From Clostridiaceae bacterium (GTDB lineage Bacteria > Bacillota > Clostridia > Saccharofermentanales > DTU023), in contig JAAYNE010000117.1 in assembly GCA_012521015.1 (NCBI GenBank), forward strand, positions 1-40,051: a DNA stretch of 40,051 nucleotides. The letters run 5' to 3'. The notes under the pieces were generated by a model. The model did not search any database. It saw only the letters and a list, made by a program, of their open reading frames with translations, and had not been told where the DNA came from. Below are positions 19,570 to 28,301 of the stretch, piece by piece. Within the stretch, counting starts at the first letter, position 1. The number at the start of each line of letters is the position of its first letter. The position numbers and the translations under genes were made by a program.

Positions 19570-20087
19570 GTTACACCTCCGGATAAAATAGATCGTAATT
19601 GCGTAATCGCTTTCTGGTATCTCCAAAGAACTGTTCCCAACGGAATGTCCATCATATCGGAAATTTCCCGAAATTTCAGTCCGCCATTAATATGTAAGGA
19701 CACTATTTGACATTCCCGCAAAGGCAGGGTCTTCATGGCATGATCAATATCCATTTTTGTAGAAAAGTCGTCAAGCGGAAGATGCACAGTGTTCTCAACA
19801 CTATCCCAATTAGCATACTGCGGAAGCTTCCGCACATGATCAATTGCCAAATTGCGCGCCATCTGGAATAAATATGCACGAGGCTTCCTGATCGTGGGCT
19901 TAGGCGGCGACTTATACAATTTGAAGAAAACTTCCTGTAATATGTCCTCTGATAACGACCTGTCCCGCGTAATTCGCAAGATAATCGTATACATCGGCGT
20001 CTTTAGGTGGTTGTAGATATCTTCAAATGCTATCTTATCGCCACTTTGTAAAGCTATAAGTTTGTTTCTCAAGCTTTCATTATCCAT
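19566..20087 (-). CDS. ECF-family RNA polymerase sigma factor (sigma-70 region 2 and 4)
   Basis: AFEDIYNHLKTPMYTIILRITRDRSLSEDILQEVFFKLY (region 2) and MKTLPLRECQIVSLHINGGLKFREISDMMDIPLGTVLWRYQKAITQLR (region 4). Confidence 0.92.
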   Translation of the reverse strand: MDNESLRNKLIALQSGDKIAFEDIYNHLKTPMYTIILRITRDRSLSEDILQEVFFKLYKSPPKPTIRKPRAYLFQMARNLAIDHVRKLPQYANWDSVENTVHLPLDDFSTKMDIDHAMKTLPLRECQIVSLHINGGLKFREISDMMDIPLGTVLWRYQKAITQLRSILSGGVT

Positions 20088-20611
20088 GCTTTATTTCTCC
20101 TTTCATTAACTATGACGAAAATGAGCTGTGAATTATTGGCAGGACTTAAGTATTTTTCAAATTCCTTTCAAGTTTTCTACATCTGGCGTTGTACCTTATT
20201 TTTTCTTAATAAAACTACACTAAAATGCATCCTATAGATTAGACACCAGCTGTGCTTGGAAATCCTTTAAATTGAACAGAAGGATTTCTGGAATTCTTGG
20301 CATCAAACCAATAAGATCTTTGGATATACAATAATGCTAGAAAATGATTTGTGGCAATGGCATGACTGAATCCATGACGCACTAAGCAGGAAAGCGAGAG
20401 CACAGGGAAGTAGTTTTCTCATAGTCAAAAGTTTCTTTCTCAATTTGTTGTTTCGTATTAAACATGACTGCTTCGCGCACTATCTTGGTAGCTTCCCGAA
20501 TCCTAATCTGCGACATCACGGACACCCCGTTTCAGTTTCCGTGGGGTCACGGGGTTTTGACTCCGGACGATTTACCACTCAATTACGAAAATGAGTATCT
20601 TCAAAACGCTT

Positions 20612-20667
20612 GCAATAAACAAATAATCCGAATCTATCTCCCATAGTGAAGATTTGGTTCGGATTAT
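20612..20667 (-). terminator. Terminator-like hairpin (copy B) downstream of tRNA-Leu
   Basis: Perfect ATAATCCGAA (20623-20632)/TTCGGATTAT (20658-20667) stem followed on the minus strand by TTTGTTTATTG. Confidence 0.65.
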
Positions 20668-20674
20668 ATTGGTT

Positions 20675-20761
20675 TGGTGCGGAAAACAGGACTTGAACCT
20701 GCACGATCTTGCGATCACTAGCACCTGAAGCTAGCGCGTCTGCCTATTCCGCCACTTCCGC
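20675..20761 (-). tRNA. tRNA-Leu(CAG), CCA encoded
   Basis: Minus strand gcggaagtggcggaataggcagacgcgctagcttcaggtgctag...ggttcaagtcctgttttccgcacca; acceptor stem GCGGAAG/TTTCCGC, anticodon loop TTCAGGT, long variable arm. Confidence 0.95.
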
Positions 20762-20903
20762 ATAAGTTTAGCAAACTTAATAATAATCAAATTATTGGAT
20801 TATTGCAAGGATTTTTACATATTAAAACAAGAAATTAGGAACTTAAATTAGTTAAAATGCACTGAAAATCATTTGTTCTTAGATTATTATTTTAGTTTAA
20901 TAT

Positions 20904-20917
20904 AGAATATTTATTCA
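20904..20917. promoter_or_regulatory. Candidate ArgR operator (ARG box)
   Basis: AGAATATTTATTCA matches TGAATWWWWATTCA at 13 of 14 positions; upstream of argC. Confidence 0.5.
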
Positions 20918-20970
20918 TCTTAATTAATAATTATACAATTACACTATTATATAAATAAGAAATTAAATTT

Positions 20971-21000
20971 ATGACTGATACGAATGGAATGTGCTATGAT
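20971..21000 (+). promoter_or_regulatory. Promoter candidate for the arg operon
   Basis: ATGACT (20971-20976), 18-bp spacer, extended -10 TGcTATGAT (TATGAT 20995-21000). Confidence 0.45.
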
Positions 21001-21057
21001 ATTAAACGTTTTTAATAAACTTGATTTAAAATGAAATTATTGTTATATGGGAGATCT

Positions 21058-21990
21058 ATGACTAAGATATTTATCGATGGAAAGGCCGGAACTACCGGAT
21101 TGAGAATATATCAAAGATTGAGTAAATACTCAGATATTGAACTGATAACCTTAAGCGATGCAGAAAGAAAAGATACCGAGGCTAGAAAAAAGGCGATAAA
21201 TCAAGCTGACATAGTGTTTCTATGCTTGCCGGATCAAGCGGCTCGGGAAGCTGTTACTTTACTTGAGAATCCTCAGACAATTATTTTGGATACTTCAACC
21301 GCGCATCGCACAAATCCCGATTGGGCTTATGGTTTTCCGGAACTGTCGGATCAACATCGGGAAAACATTATCAATTCTAAGCGAATCAGTGTTCCGGGCT
21401 GTCACGCATCAGGATTTATTGCTTTAATTTATCCGTTGGTTGAATCAGATATTTTACCTAAATCAGCTTATTTAAGTTTTCATTCTTTAACCGGTTATAG
21501 TGGTGGCGGCAAAACGATGATTGCCGAATACGAAGATTCTGACAGAGATCAATCACTTAATTCTCCGCGGCAATATGCTTTAGACCAACAGCATAAACAT
21601 TTAATCGAAGTTAAAACGATTTCAAAACTGGAGCATCTGCCACATTTCAGTCCGATAGTTTCCGGGTTTTATAGTGGTATGCAATTGACTATACCGCTTT
21701 TTAAAGAACAATTGACTTCGGGTAAAACAATTCAGGATGTTATAGAAGTTCTTAAACAAAAATATCAGGGACCGATTGTTTCTTATAAAGATTCTCTGGA
21801 TGTTAACGGTTTTATTGCAACAAACACACTTGAAGGAATGGACAGTATGCAAGTTTCAGTGGCAGGCAATACAGATAGAATTTTACTGTTGAGTATTTAT
21901 GATAATCTCGGTAAAGGTGCATCAGGTGCAGCAATTCAATGCTTGAATATAATTTTAGGCAAAGATGAAACATATGGCTTGAAAATATAG
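21058..21990 (+). CDS. argC: N-acetyl-gamma-glutamyl-phosphate reductase
   Basis: KIFIDGKAGTTGLRIYQRL, SVPGCHASGFIALIYPL, HSLTGYSGGGK; start at ATG 21058 behind gggag. Confidence 0.93.
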   Translation: MTKIFIDGKAGTTGLRIYQRLSKYSDIELITLSDAERKDTEARKKAINQADIVFLCLPDQAAREAVTLLENPQTIILDTSTAHRTNPDWAYGFPELSDQHRENIINSKRISVPGCHASGFIALIYPLVESDILPKSAYLSFHSLTGYSGGGKTMIAEYEDSDRDQSLNSPRQYALDQQHKHLIEVKTISKLEHLPHFSPIVSGFYSGMQLTIPLFKEQLTSGKTIQDVIEVLKQKYQGPIVSYKDSLDVNGFIATNTLEGMDSMQVSVAGNTDRILLLSIYDNLGKGASGAAIQCLNIILGKDETYGLKI

Positions 21991-22077
21991 TAATATAATT
22001 TGGAATATAAATAATACATGATTGAGAAGTTAGAAGAAATATATTTAAAAGGTCAAGGAAATTTAAAAGGAAAAGAA

Positions 22078-23289
22078 ATGAAAATTATTGAACAAGGTGT
22101 TTGTGCAGCCCAAGGATTTAAAGCTTCGGGAATTCATGCAGGAATAAGACAAAATAACAGTAAATTAGATTTGGCTTTAATCGTCAGTGAAGTTGAGGCG
22201 GAAGCGGCAGCAATATATACGAAAAATCAAGTAAAAGCAGCACCAATATATTTAACTCAAGAAAACATATCAAATGGCAAAGCCAGAGCTGTTATCTGTA
22301 ACAGCGGAAATGCTAATGCTTGTACTTCAGATGGAGAAGCAATAGCTCGTGAAACTTGTCAAATCTTAGCTGATCATTTGCAAATCAGTCCACAAGATAT
22401 AGTTGTTGCTTCTACCGGAGTAATCGGTCAACATCTTCCATTAAAACCGTTTATAGATAGTATACCTCACTTGATTGATGAATTGGGCGACAAATCTCAT
22501 TTAGCAGCTGAAGCTATCATGACGACTGATCTCAAACTCAAAGAAATTGCTGTAAGTTTTGAAATCAATGGTGTTGAATGTAAAATTGGCGGTATAGCCA
22601 AAGGTTCAGGCATGATCCATCCTAATATGGGTACCATGCTGGTATTTATTACAACTGATTGTGCAATCAGTTCGGAAATGCTGCAAAAAGCTTTAGCAAC
22701 CGATGTTGAAGATTCTTTTAATATGATCAGTGTAGATGGCGATACTTCAACCAATGATATGGTTTGTATTTTAGCCAATGGTTTAGCAGGCAATGAAAAA
22801 ATTATTGACCAAGGATCTGAGTATGAAATTTTTGCTCAGGCTTTGAATAAGATTACTGTATATTTCAGTAAAATGATTGCAGCAGATGGTGAAGGTGCGA
22901 CAAAATTGTTGGAATGCAAAGTTACCGGTGCCAAGTCTAAAACTGATGCACGTAAAATTGCAAAAAGTGTCATTAGTTCATCTTTAGTCAAAGCAGCATT
23001 TTTCGGGGCTGATGCTAATTGGGGAAGAATTCTTTCAGCAATCGGCAATAGTGAAGCGGAAGTTGATTTAACCGATATTAAAATTGCTTTCAAATCAAAA
23101 CAAGGAGAAATAATTGTTTGTGAAAACAGCATGGGAGTAGACTTTTCCGAAGAATTGGCAAAAGCGATTTTATTGGAAGATGAAATTACCATTTTGGTAA
23201 CCCTGAACCAAGGTTCGGCTGCTGCCATAGCTTGGGGGTGCGATTTGACCTACGATTACGTAAAAATCAACGGAGATTACCGCACTTAA
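22078..23289 (+). CDS. argJ: Bifunctional glutamate N-acetyltransferase / ornithine acetyltransferase
   Basis: GFKASGIHAGI, NSGNANACTS, ASTGVIGQHLP, GMIHPNMGTML autoproteolysis site; start set at ATG 22078 after aaaaggaaaag SD. Confidence 0.95.
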   Translation: MKIIEQGVCAAQGFKASGIHAGIRQNNSKLDLALIVSEVEAEAAAIYTKNQVKAAPIYLTQENISNGKARAVICNSGNANACTSDGEAIARETCQILADHLQISPQDIVVASTGVIGQHLPLKPFIDSIPHLIDELGDKSHLAAEAIMTTDLKLKEIAVSFEINGVECKIGGIAKGSGMIHPNMGTMLVFITTDCAISSEMLQKALATDVEDSFNMISVDGDTSTNDMVCILANGLAGNEKIIDQGSEYEIFAQALNKITVYFSKMIAADGEGATKLLECKVTGAKSKTDARKIAKSVISSSLVKAAFFGADANWGRILSAIGNSEAEVDLTDIKIAFKSKQGEIIVCENSMGVDFSEELAKAILLEDEITILVTLNQGSAAAIAWGCDLTYDYVKINGDYRT

Positions 23290-23399
23290 TCAGACTGTCT
23301 TAAGGACAAGATAAGATTTCTTCGGATTATATTTAATTAATCAGAAAATAAAGATGTGTTTATCGATTATTTAAGAATAAACAAAAATAAGGGTGAAAT

Positions 23400-24254
23400 A
23401 TGAATTACTCAAATGAAGAAAGAGCCAATATTCTAGTTCAGGCACTACCATATTTTCAAAGCTATAACAATAAAATTGTCGTAGTTAAATACGGTGGTAA
23501 TGCAATGATTAAAGAATACTTAATCGACTCGACCATGTATGATATCGTACTTCTGTCACTAATCGGGGTAAAAGTTGTTTTAGTTCACGGTGGTGGTATT
23601 GAGATTAATGAAGCTTTAGCTAAAATGAATATCCAAAGTAAATTCGTGAATGGTCTTCGAGTTACTGATGAAGAGACCATGCGAGTAGTGCAAATGGTTT
23701 TAGCAGGCAAAGTCAATAAAGATTTAGTCAATCTGATTCACGCCAAAGGTGGCAAAGCAATCGGACTTTCCGGCATTGATGGTCATATGATTAGAGCAAG
23801 TATTAAAGATCCATGTTTGGGTTATGTCGGCAAAATAGAAGAAGTTAATGTCCGACCAATTCTTGATGTAATTGAAAAAGGATATATTCCGGTCATATCA
23901 ACAATTGGTTGTGATGCTCAGGGAAATACTTATAATATTAATGCCGATACTGCAGCCGCGAAGATTGCAGGTGAATTAGGTGCTGAGAGTTTAATTACAA
24001 TGACTGATATTGCCGGTATTTTACGAGATGAAAAAGATGCTTCAACCTTGATTCCGGTTGTAACTTTAGAGGAGGTTGATCAACTGATTACTGATCAAGT
24101 TATTACCGGTGGTATGTTACCGAAAGTTGAATGTTGCACCAATGCATTGCGCTGGGGGGTAAATAAAGTCTTTATTATTGACGGTAGAGTGCCTCATGCA
24201 TTATTAATTGAGACTTTGACTGATTCCGGAATTGGAACTATGTTTGTTAAATAG
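23400..24254 (+). CDS. argB: Acetylglutamate kinase
   Basis: VVKYGGNAM, VHGGGIEIN, IGLSGIDGHMI, NINADTAAAKIAGELGA. Confidence 0.96.
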   Translation: MNYSNEERANILVQALPYFQSYNNKIVVVKYGGNAMIKEYLIDSTMYDIVLLSLIGVKVVLVHGGGIEINEALAKMNIQSKFVNGLRVTDEETMRVVQMVLAGKVNKDLVNLIHAKGGKAIGLSGIDGHMIRASIKDPCLGYVGKIEEVNVRPILDVIEKGYIPVISTIGCDAQGNTYNINADTAAAKIAGELGAESLITMTDIAGILRDEKDASTLIPVVTLEEVDQLITDQVITGGMLPKVECCTNALRWGVNKVFIIDGRVPHALLIETLTDSGIGTMFVK

Positions 24255-24370
24255 GTTTAAAACACGTGAAATTTAGAAAAACAATCAATTTACTTGAAAT
24301 TTGTTGAAAACTTACTTAGAAACCACTAATTGAAAATATATTTTATAAATACACAGAAAGAAAGTTTGAT

Positions 24371-25546
24371 ATGAATATTAAACATGATGACCAAAAATTT
24401 ATCGCTAATACATATAATCGTTTTCCTGTCGTAATCAAATATGGTAAAGGTAGTTTAGTCTATGATGAGAACGATCGAGAATATATTGATCTGTCAGGTG
24501 GAATTGCTGTTAATACTTTTGGATTTGCTGATCAAGAGTGGATTGATGCGATCACTAATCAGTTGCAGCAGGTTCAACATACTTCAAATTTATATTATAC
24601 TGAGCCCGCCGTGAAATTAGCTGAATTGCTTTGTGGTAGAACTGATATGCAAAAAGTATTCTTTTCAAATTCGGGTGGTGAAGCTAATGAGTGTGCGATT
24701 AAGGTAGCCCGTAAATATGCTGCAGATCTGAAAGGTCAAGATCATTACACGATTATCACTTTAGAAAACAGCTTTCATGGGCGAACAATTACGACTTTGG
24801 CGGCAACAGGTCAAGCTGAATTCCATCAGGATTTTACACCACTAACTCCGGGTTTTGTTTATGCTCGGGCAAATATTTTTTCGGATATTGAAAAACTGGC
24901 GGAGCAGAATAAATGTGCAGCAATTATGCTTGAAGTAGTCCAAGGTGAGGGAGGCGTAAATTCTCTAAATCAAGAATATCTTGATCAAGTAGCTGATTTT
25001 TGCAAAAAAAATGATTTGTTATTGATTATAGATGAAGTCCAAACCGGTAATGGTCGGACCGGTGAACTGTTTAGTTATATGAATTTCGGTTTAAAACCGG
25101 ATATTGTTACTACGGCCAAGGGATTGGGTGGGGGATTACCACTCGGTGCTACAATTTTAGGTAATAAAGTTCAAAACACCTTGACACCGGGTACACACGG
25201 TTCGACATTCGGAGGTAATCCGGTCTGTTGTGCAGGTGCAATTAATATTTTACAAAGAATCGATAACGATTTATTATCTGAAGTAAAACAAAAATCGGAA
25301 TATATAATTAATGCCTTAAAAAATGCCAAGGGAATCAAAAGTGTTACCGGTCTGGGTTTAATGCTGGGAATAGAAGTTGAGCGTAATAATCAAGATATTA
25401 TCCAAGAATGTATTGAACAAGGTGTTTTAGTTATTTCTGCAAAAAATAAAGTACGTCTTTTGCCGGCTTTAAATATTCCACAAGATACTTTAACACAAGC
25501 AATCAATATCCTTAAAAGGATATGTGCCAAAACTGATAATGTTTGA
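24371..25546 (+). CDS. argD: Acetylornithine aminotransferase
   Basis: FFSNSGGEANECAIKVARK, FHGRTITTLAATGQ, LLIIDEVQTGNGRTGELFSY, HGSTFGGNPVCCAGA. Confidence 0.95.
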   Translation: MNIKHDDQKFIANTYNRFPVVIKYGKGSLVYDENDREYIDLSGGIAVNTFGFADQEWIDAITNQLQQVQHTSNLYYTEPAVKLAELLCGRTDMQKVFFSNSGGEANECAIKVARKYAADLKGQDHYTIITLENSFHGRTITTLAATGQAEFHQDFTPLTPGFVYARANIFSDIEKLAEQNKCAAIMLEVVQGEGGVNSLNQEYLDQVADFCKKNDLLLIIDEVQTGNGRTGELFSYMNFGLKPDIVTTAKGLGGGLPLGATILGNKVQNTLTPGTHGSTFGGNPVCCAGAINILQRIDNDLLSEVKQKSEYIINALKNAKGIKSVTGLGLMLGIEVERNNQDIIQECIEQGVLVISAKNKVRLLPALNIPQDTLTQAINILKRICAKTDNV

Positions 25547-25669
25547 ATAAGGACATAGACCAAGATGCATAATGTCAGGTGAAAATCGTATTTTTGTTCC
25601 GGTAATCAATATCAGCAGTTCTTTTAGAATTTGCTGATTTAAATAATTAATAGAAAAGTTGGGCTAATT

Positions 25670-26665
25670 ATGAACTTAAAAAATCGAGATTTTCTTCAAA
25701 TTATGGATTTTACACCAGATGAAATTAAGTATTTATTAAGATTGGCTTTAGAATACAAAATAAAAAAACAAAAACGTATTCCACATCGGGAATTTGAAGA
25801 ATATAATATCGCTTTGATTTTTGAAAAATCCAGTACGCGAACTAGATGCAGTTTTGAAGTTGCAGCTCATGATCTGGGTATGGGATCAACTTATATTAAC
25901 TCTAACAATTCGCATTTAGGTGTAAAAGAAAGTATTGCTGATACCGCAAGGATTTTATCCGGAATTTATGACGGTATTTGTTATCGTGGTTATGAACAAA
26001 AAATTGTTGATGAGTTAGCTGAGCATGCACTCGTTCCGGTCTGGAACGGACTAACCAATGAAGCACATCCTACTCAGATTTTAGCTGATTTTATGACCAT
26101 TAAAGAGAAGTTCGGTCATTTAAAAGGCGTAAAAATGGTTTATCTAGGGGATGCTCATTATAATATCGGAAATTCATTATTAGTAGGAGCAGCAAAAATG
26201 GGTATGGATTTCACGATTGCTGCTCCCAAAGAATTTTATCCGACTCCGGAATTGATTGCCAAATGTCAAATTATTGCAGAACAGACCGGTGCCAAACTCC
26301 GTTTTGAAGAAGATATCCAAAAAGCTGCTGTAAATGCTGATGTGCTATATACGGATGTCTGGGTATCAATGGGTGAACCAGAAGAATTTTGGATACCTAG
26401 AATCAAACAATTGGCTCATTGTCAGGTCAATCAAGAATTAATGGCTTTAGCTAATGAAGATGCTATTTTTATGCATTGTTTGCCGGCATTTCATAATTTG
26501 GAAACAACTACTGCCAGAGAAATTAATCTGAAAACCGGTATCGAAGAAATGGAAGTTACCGATGATGTTTTTAACGGTGAACAATCTTATGTTTATCAAC
26601 AAGCTGAAAACCGCATGCATACAATCAAAGCTGTAATGGCTGCTACTATAAATAAGGAAATATAG
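25670..26665 (+). CDS. argF: Ornithine carbamoyltransferase
   Basis: FEKSSTRTRCSFEVAAHDLG, NGLTNEAHPTQILADF, MHCLPAFHN. Confidence 0.96.
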   Translation: MNLKNRDFLQIMDFTPDEIKYLLRLALEYKIKKQKRIPHREFEEYNIALIFEKSSTRTRCSFEVAAHDLGMGSTYINSNNSHLGVKESIADTARILSGIYDGICYRGYEQKIVDELAEHALVPVWNGLTNEAHPTQILADFMTIKEKFGHLKGVKMVYLGDAHYNIGNSLLVGAAKMGMDFTIAAPKEFYPTPELIAKCQIIAEQTGAKLRFEEDIQKAAVNADVLYTDVWVSMGEPEEFWIPRIKQLAHCQVNQELMALANEDAIFMHCLPAFHNLETTTAREINLKTGIEEMEVTDDVFNGEQSYVYQQAENRMHTIKAVMAATINKEI

Positions 26666-26691
26666 TAGCAATTAAAGGAAAAGTTAATCAA

Positions 26692-28134
26692 ATGAAAAGA
26701 AAGTATGCTGATTTTAAAAATTGGTTACAAAATAAAAAAATTGCAGTGATTGGACTGGGTATCAGCAATCAGCCTTTGCTTAGATTATTGGCAGAGCAAA
26801 ATTTGAATGTTTCTGCTTTTGACAGAATGCCGGCAGATTCTGATGTTGCCGTTAATTTAAAAACTGAATATCAAAAAAAAGACTATAAGATTAAATGGTA
26901 TTTAGGTGCCGATTATTTAGATTATTTGAATGGTTTTGATCTGATTTTCAGAACTCCGATTATGATGCCATATAACAAATATCTTTTGGCAGAAAAGGCG
27001 AGAGGGGCAATTATTACTTCCGAAATGGAAGTCTTTCTCGAATATTGTCCGAGCAAGACATTCGCGGTAACCGGAAGTGACGGCAAATCAACTACTACCA
27101 GCTTAATTTATGCAATGCTTAAACAACAAACTGATGATGTTTATGTCGGTGGTAATATTGGTAAACCGTTGTTGGCTGACTTGGAGCAAATGACCGAGCA
27201 TTCGAAAGTGGTTCTGGAATTATCCAGTTTTCAGTTAATTGATTTGCAAGTTAGTCCAAATGTTGCAGTTTTAACTAATGCAACACCGAATCACTTAGAT
27301 GTCCACCAAAATTATACTGAATATATAAAGGCGAAAAAACAATTGTATCGTCATCAATCCAATCTGGATAAAGTGATATTGAATGGCAATTTTTCTGAAT
27401 TTGCAGTTGACTGGCCTAATTTAAACGGTGAGATTATTTGGTTCAATCACAGGTTCGAAGATTGTAAACATAAGGTCTACCAAAGACAGAATGGCCAATT
27501 AGGCTATTGTGCCAGAGGTTCTGATCAATTTGTCGCTTTGTTAAATGAAGCAGATTTACATTTAATGGGTGACTTTAATTTGGAAAATTGTTTGGCCGCA
27601 ATGGCTGCAGTAGAGGATGATGTCAGTTTAGCAAATATTAAAATTGCGGTACAAAATTTTAAAGGTTTGGAGCATCGTCTGGAATTTATTCGTGAAATAG
27701 ATCAGGTCAAGTTCTATAACAGTTCAATTGACAGCTCACCGGAACGTAGTAAGCATACATTATCCGCTTTTATTGAACAAGGCATTCCTACAGTATTGAT
27801 TATGGGTGGTAAAGACAAAAATTCTGATTATCGTGGTTTGGGGAAAATTGTTGCTGCTGCTACCGATAAGTTAATTCTTTGTGGAGCTAATGCCGATTTA
27901 ATAGAGAATCAAGTCCGGAAGGAAGCTCATCAAATTGGGAAATCAGTTAGTTCAATGCAAATAATTCATTGTGATAACTATGAAGATGCTATTGAAAAAG
28001 CTTGTCGTCTGGCTTTGCCGGGGGAATCAGTAATCCTCAGTCCAGCGGGAACATCCTTTGACAGATTCAAGAATTTTGAAGAGCGAGGTAACTTTTTTAA
28101 GAGTTTGGTTAATGAGCTTTTCAGTGGTTACTAA
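26692..28134 (+). CDS. murD: UDP-N-acetylmuramoylalanine--D-glutamate ligase
   Basis: VTGSDGKSTTTSLIYAML, VLELSSFQLIDL, TNATPNHLDVHQNYTEYIKAK, SSIDSSPERSKHTLSAF, LSPAGTSFDRFKNFEERGNFF. Confidence 0.95.
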   Translation: MKRKYADFKNWLQNKKIAVIGLGISNQPLLRLLAEQNLNVSAFDRMPADSDVAVNLKTEYQKKDYKIKWYLGADYLDYLNGFDLIFRTPIMMPYNKYLLAEKARGAIITSEMEVFLEYCPSKTFAVTGSDGKSTTTSLIYAMLKQQTDDVYVGGNIGKPLLADLEQMTEHSKVVLELSSFQLIDLQVSPNVAVLTNATPNHLDVHQNYTEYIKAKKQLYRHQSNLDKVILNGNFSEFAVDWPNLNGEIIWFNHRFEDCKHKVYQRQNGQLGYCARGSDQFVALLNEADLHLMGDFNLENCLAAMAAVEDDVSLANIKIAVQNFKGLEHRLEFIREIDQVKFYNSSIDSSPERSKHTLSAFIEQGIPTVLIMGGKDKNSDYRGLGKIVAAATDKLILCGANADLIENQVRKEAHQIGKSVSSMQIIHCDNYEDAIEKACRLALPGESVILSPAGTSFDRFKNFEERGNFFKSLVNELFSGY

Positions 28135-28246
28135 TATTTGTTAATATTAAATTGTTTATTTAAATAAACAATTATAAATGAAAATGTTAATTGAAATTCA
28201 TTTTCTGATGTATGGAGATTATTTCTTGATAATTTAATTTCTACCT

Positions 28247-28274
28247 TTTACAATTTGGTTGAATGAACTATAAT
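28247..28274 (+). promoter_or_regulatory. Sigma-A-type promoter for the AI-2E family transporter gene
   Basis: TTTACA (28247-28252), 16-bp spacer, TATAAT (28269-28274). Confidence 0.65.
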
Positions 28275-28301
28275 GAATTAAATTCTTGCGAAAGGCCTAA
28301 T

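Noticed and set aside
18736-19626. ORF-track start at 19626 for the sigma-linked membrane protein
   Set aside because: The extra N-terminal residues lie inside the sigma-factor gene; the ATG at 19569 begins a proper signal peptide and forms an ATGA overlap.
20464-20646. Plus-strand 60-aa ORF ending inside hairpin copy B
   Set aside because: No SD or recognised family; runs into the tRNA-Leu terminator region, so likely chance.
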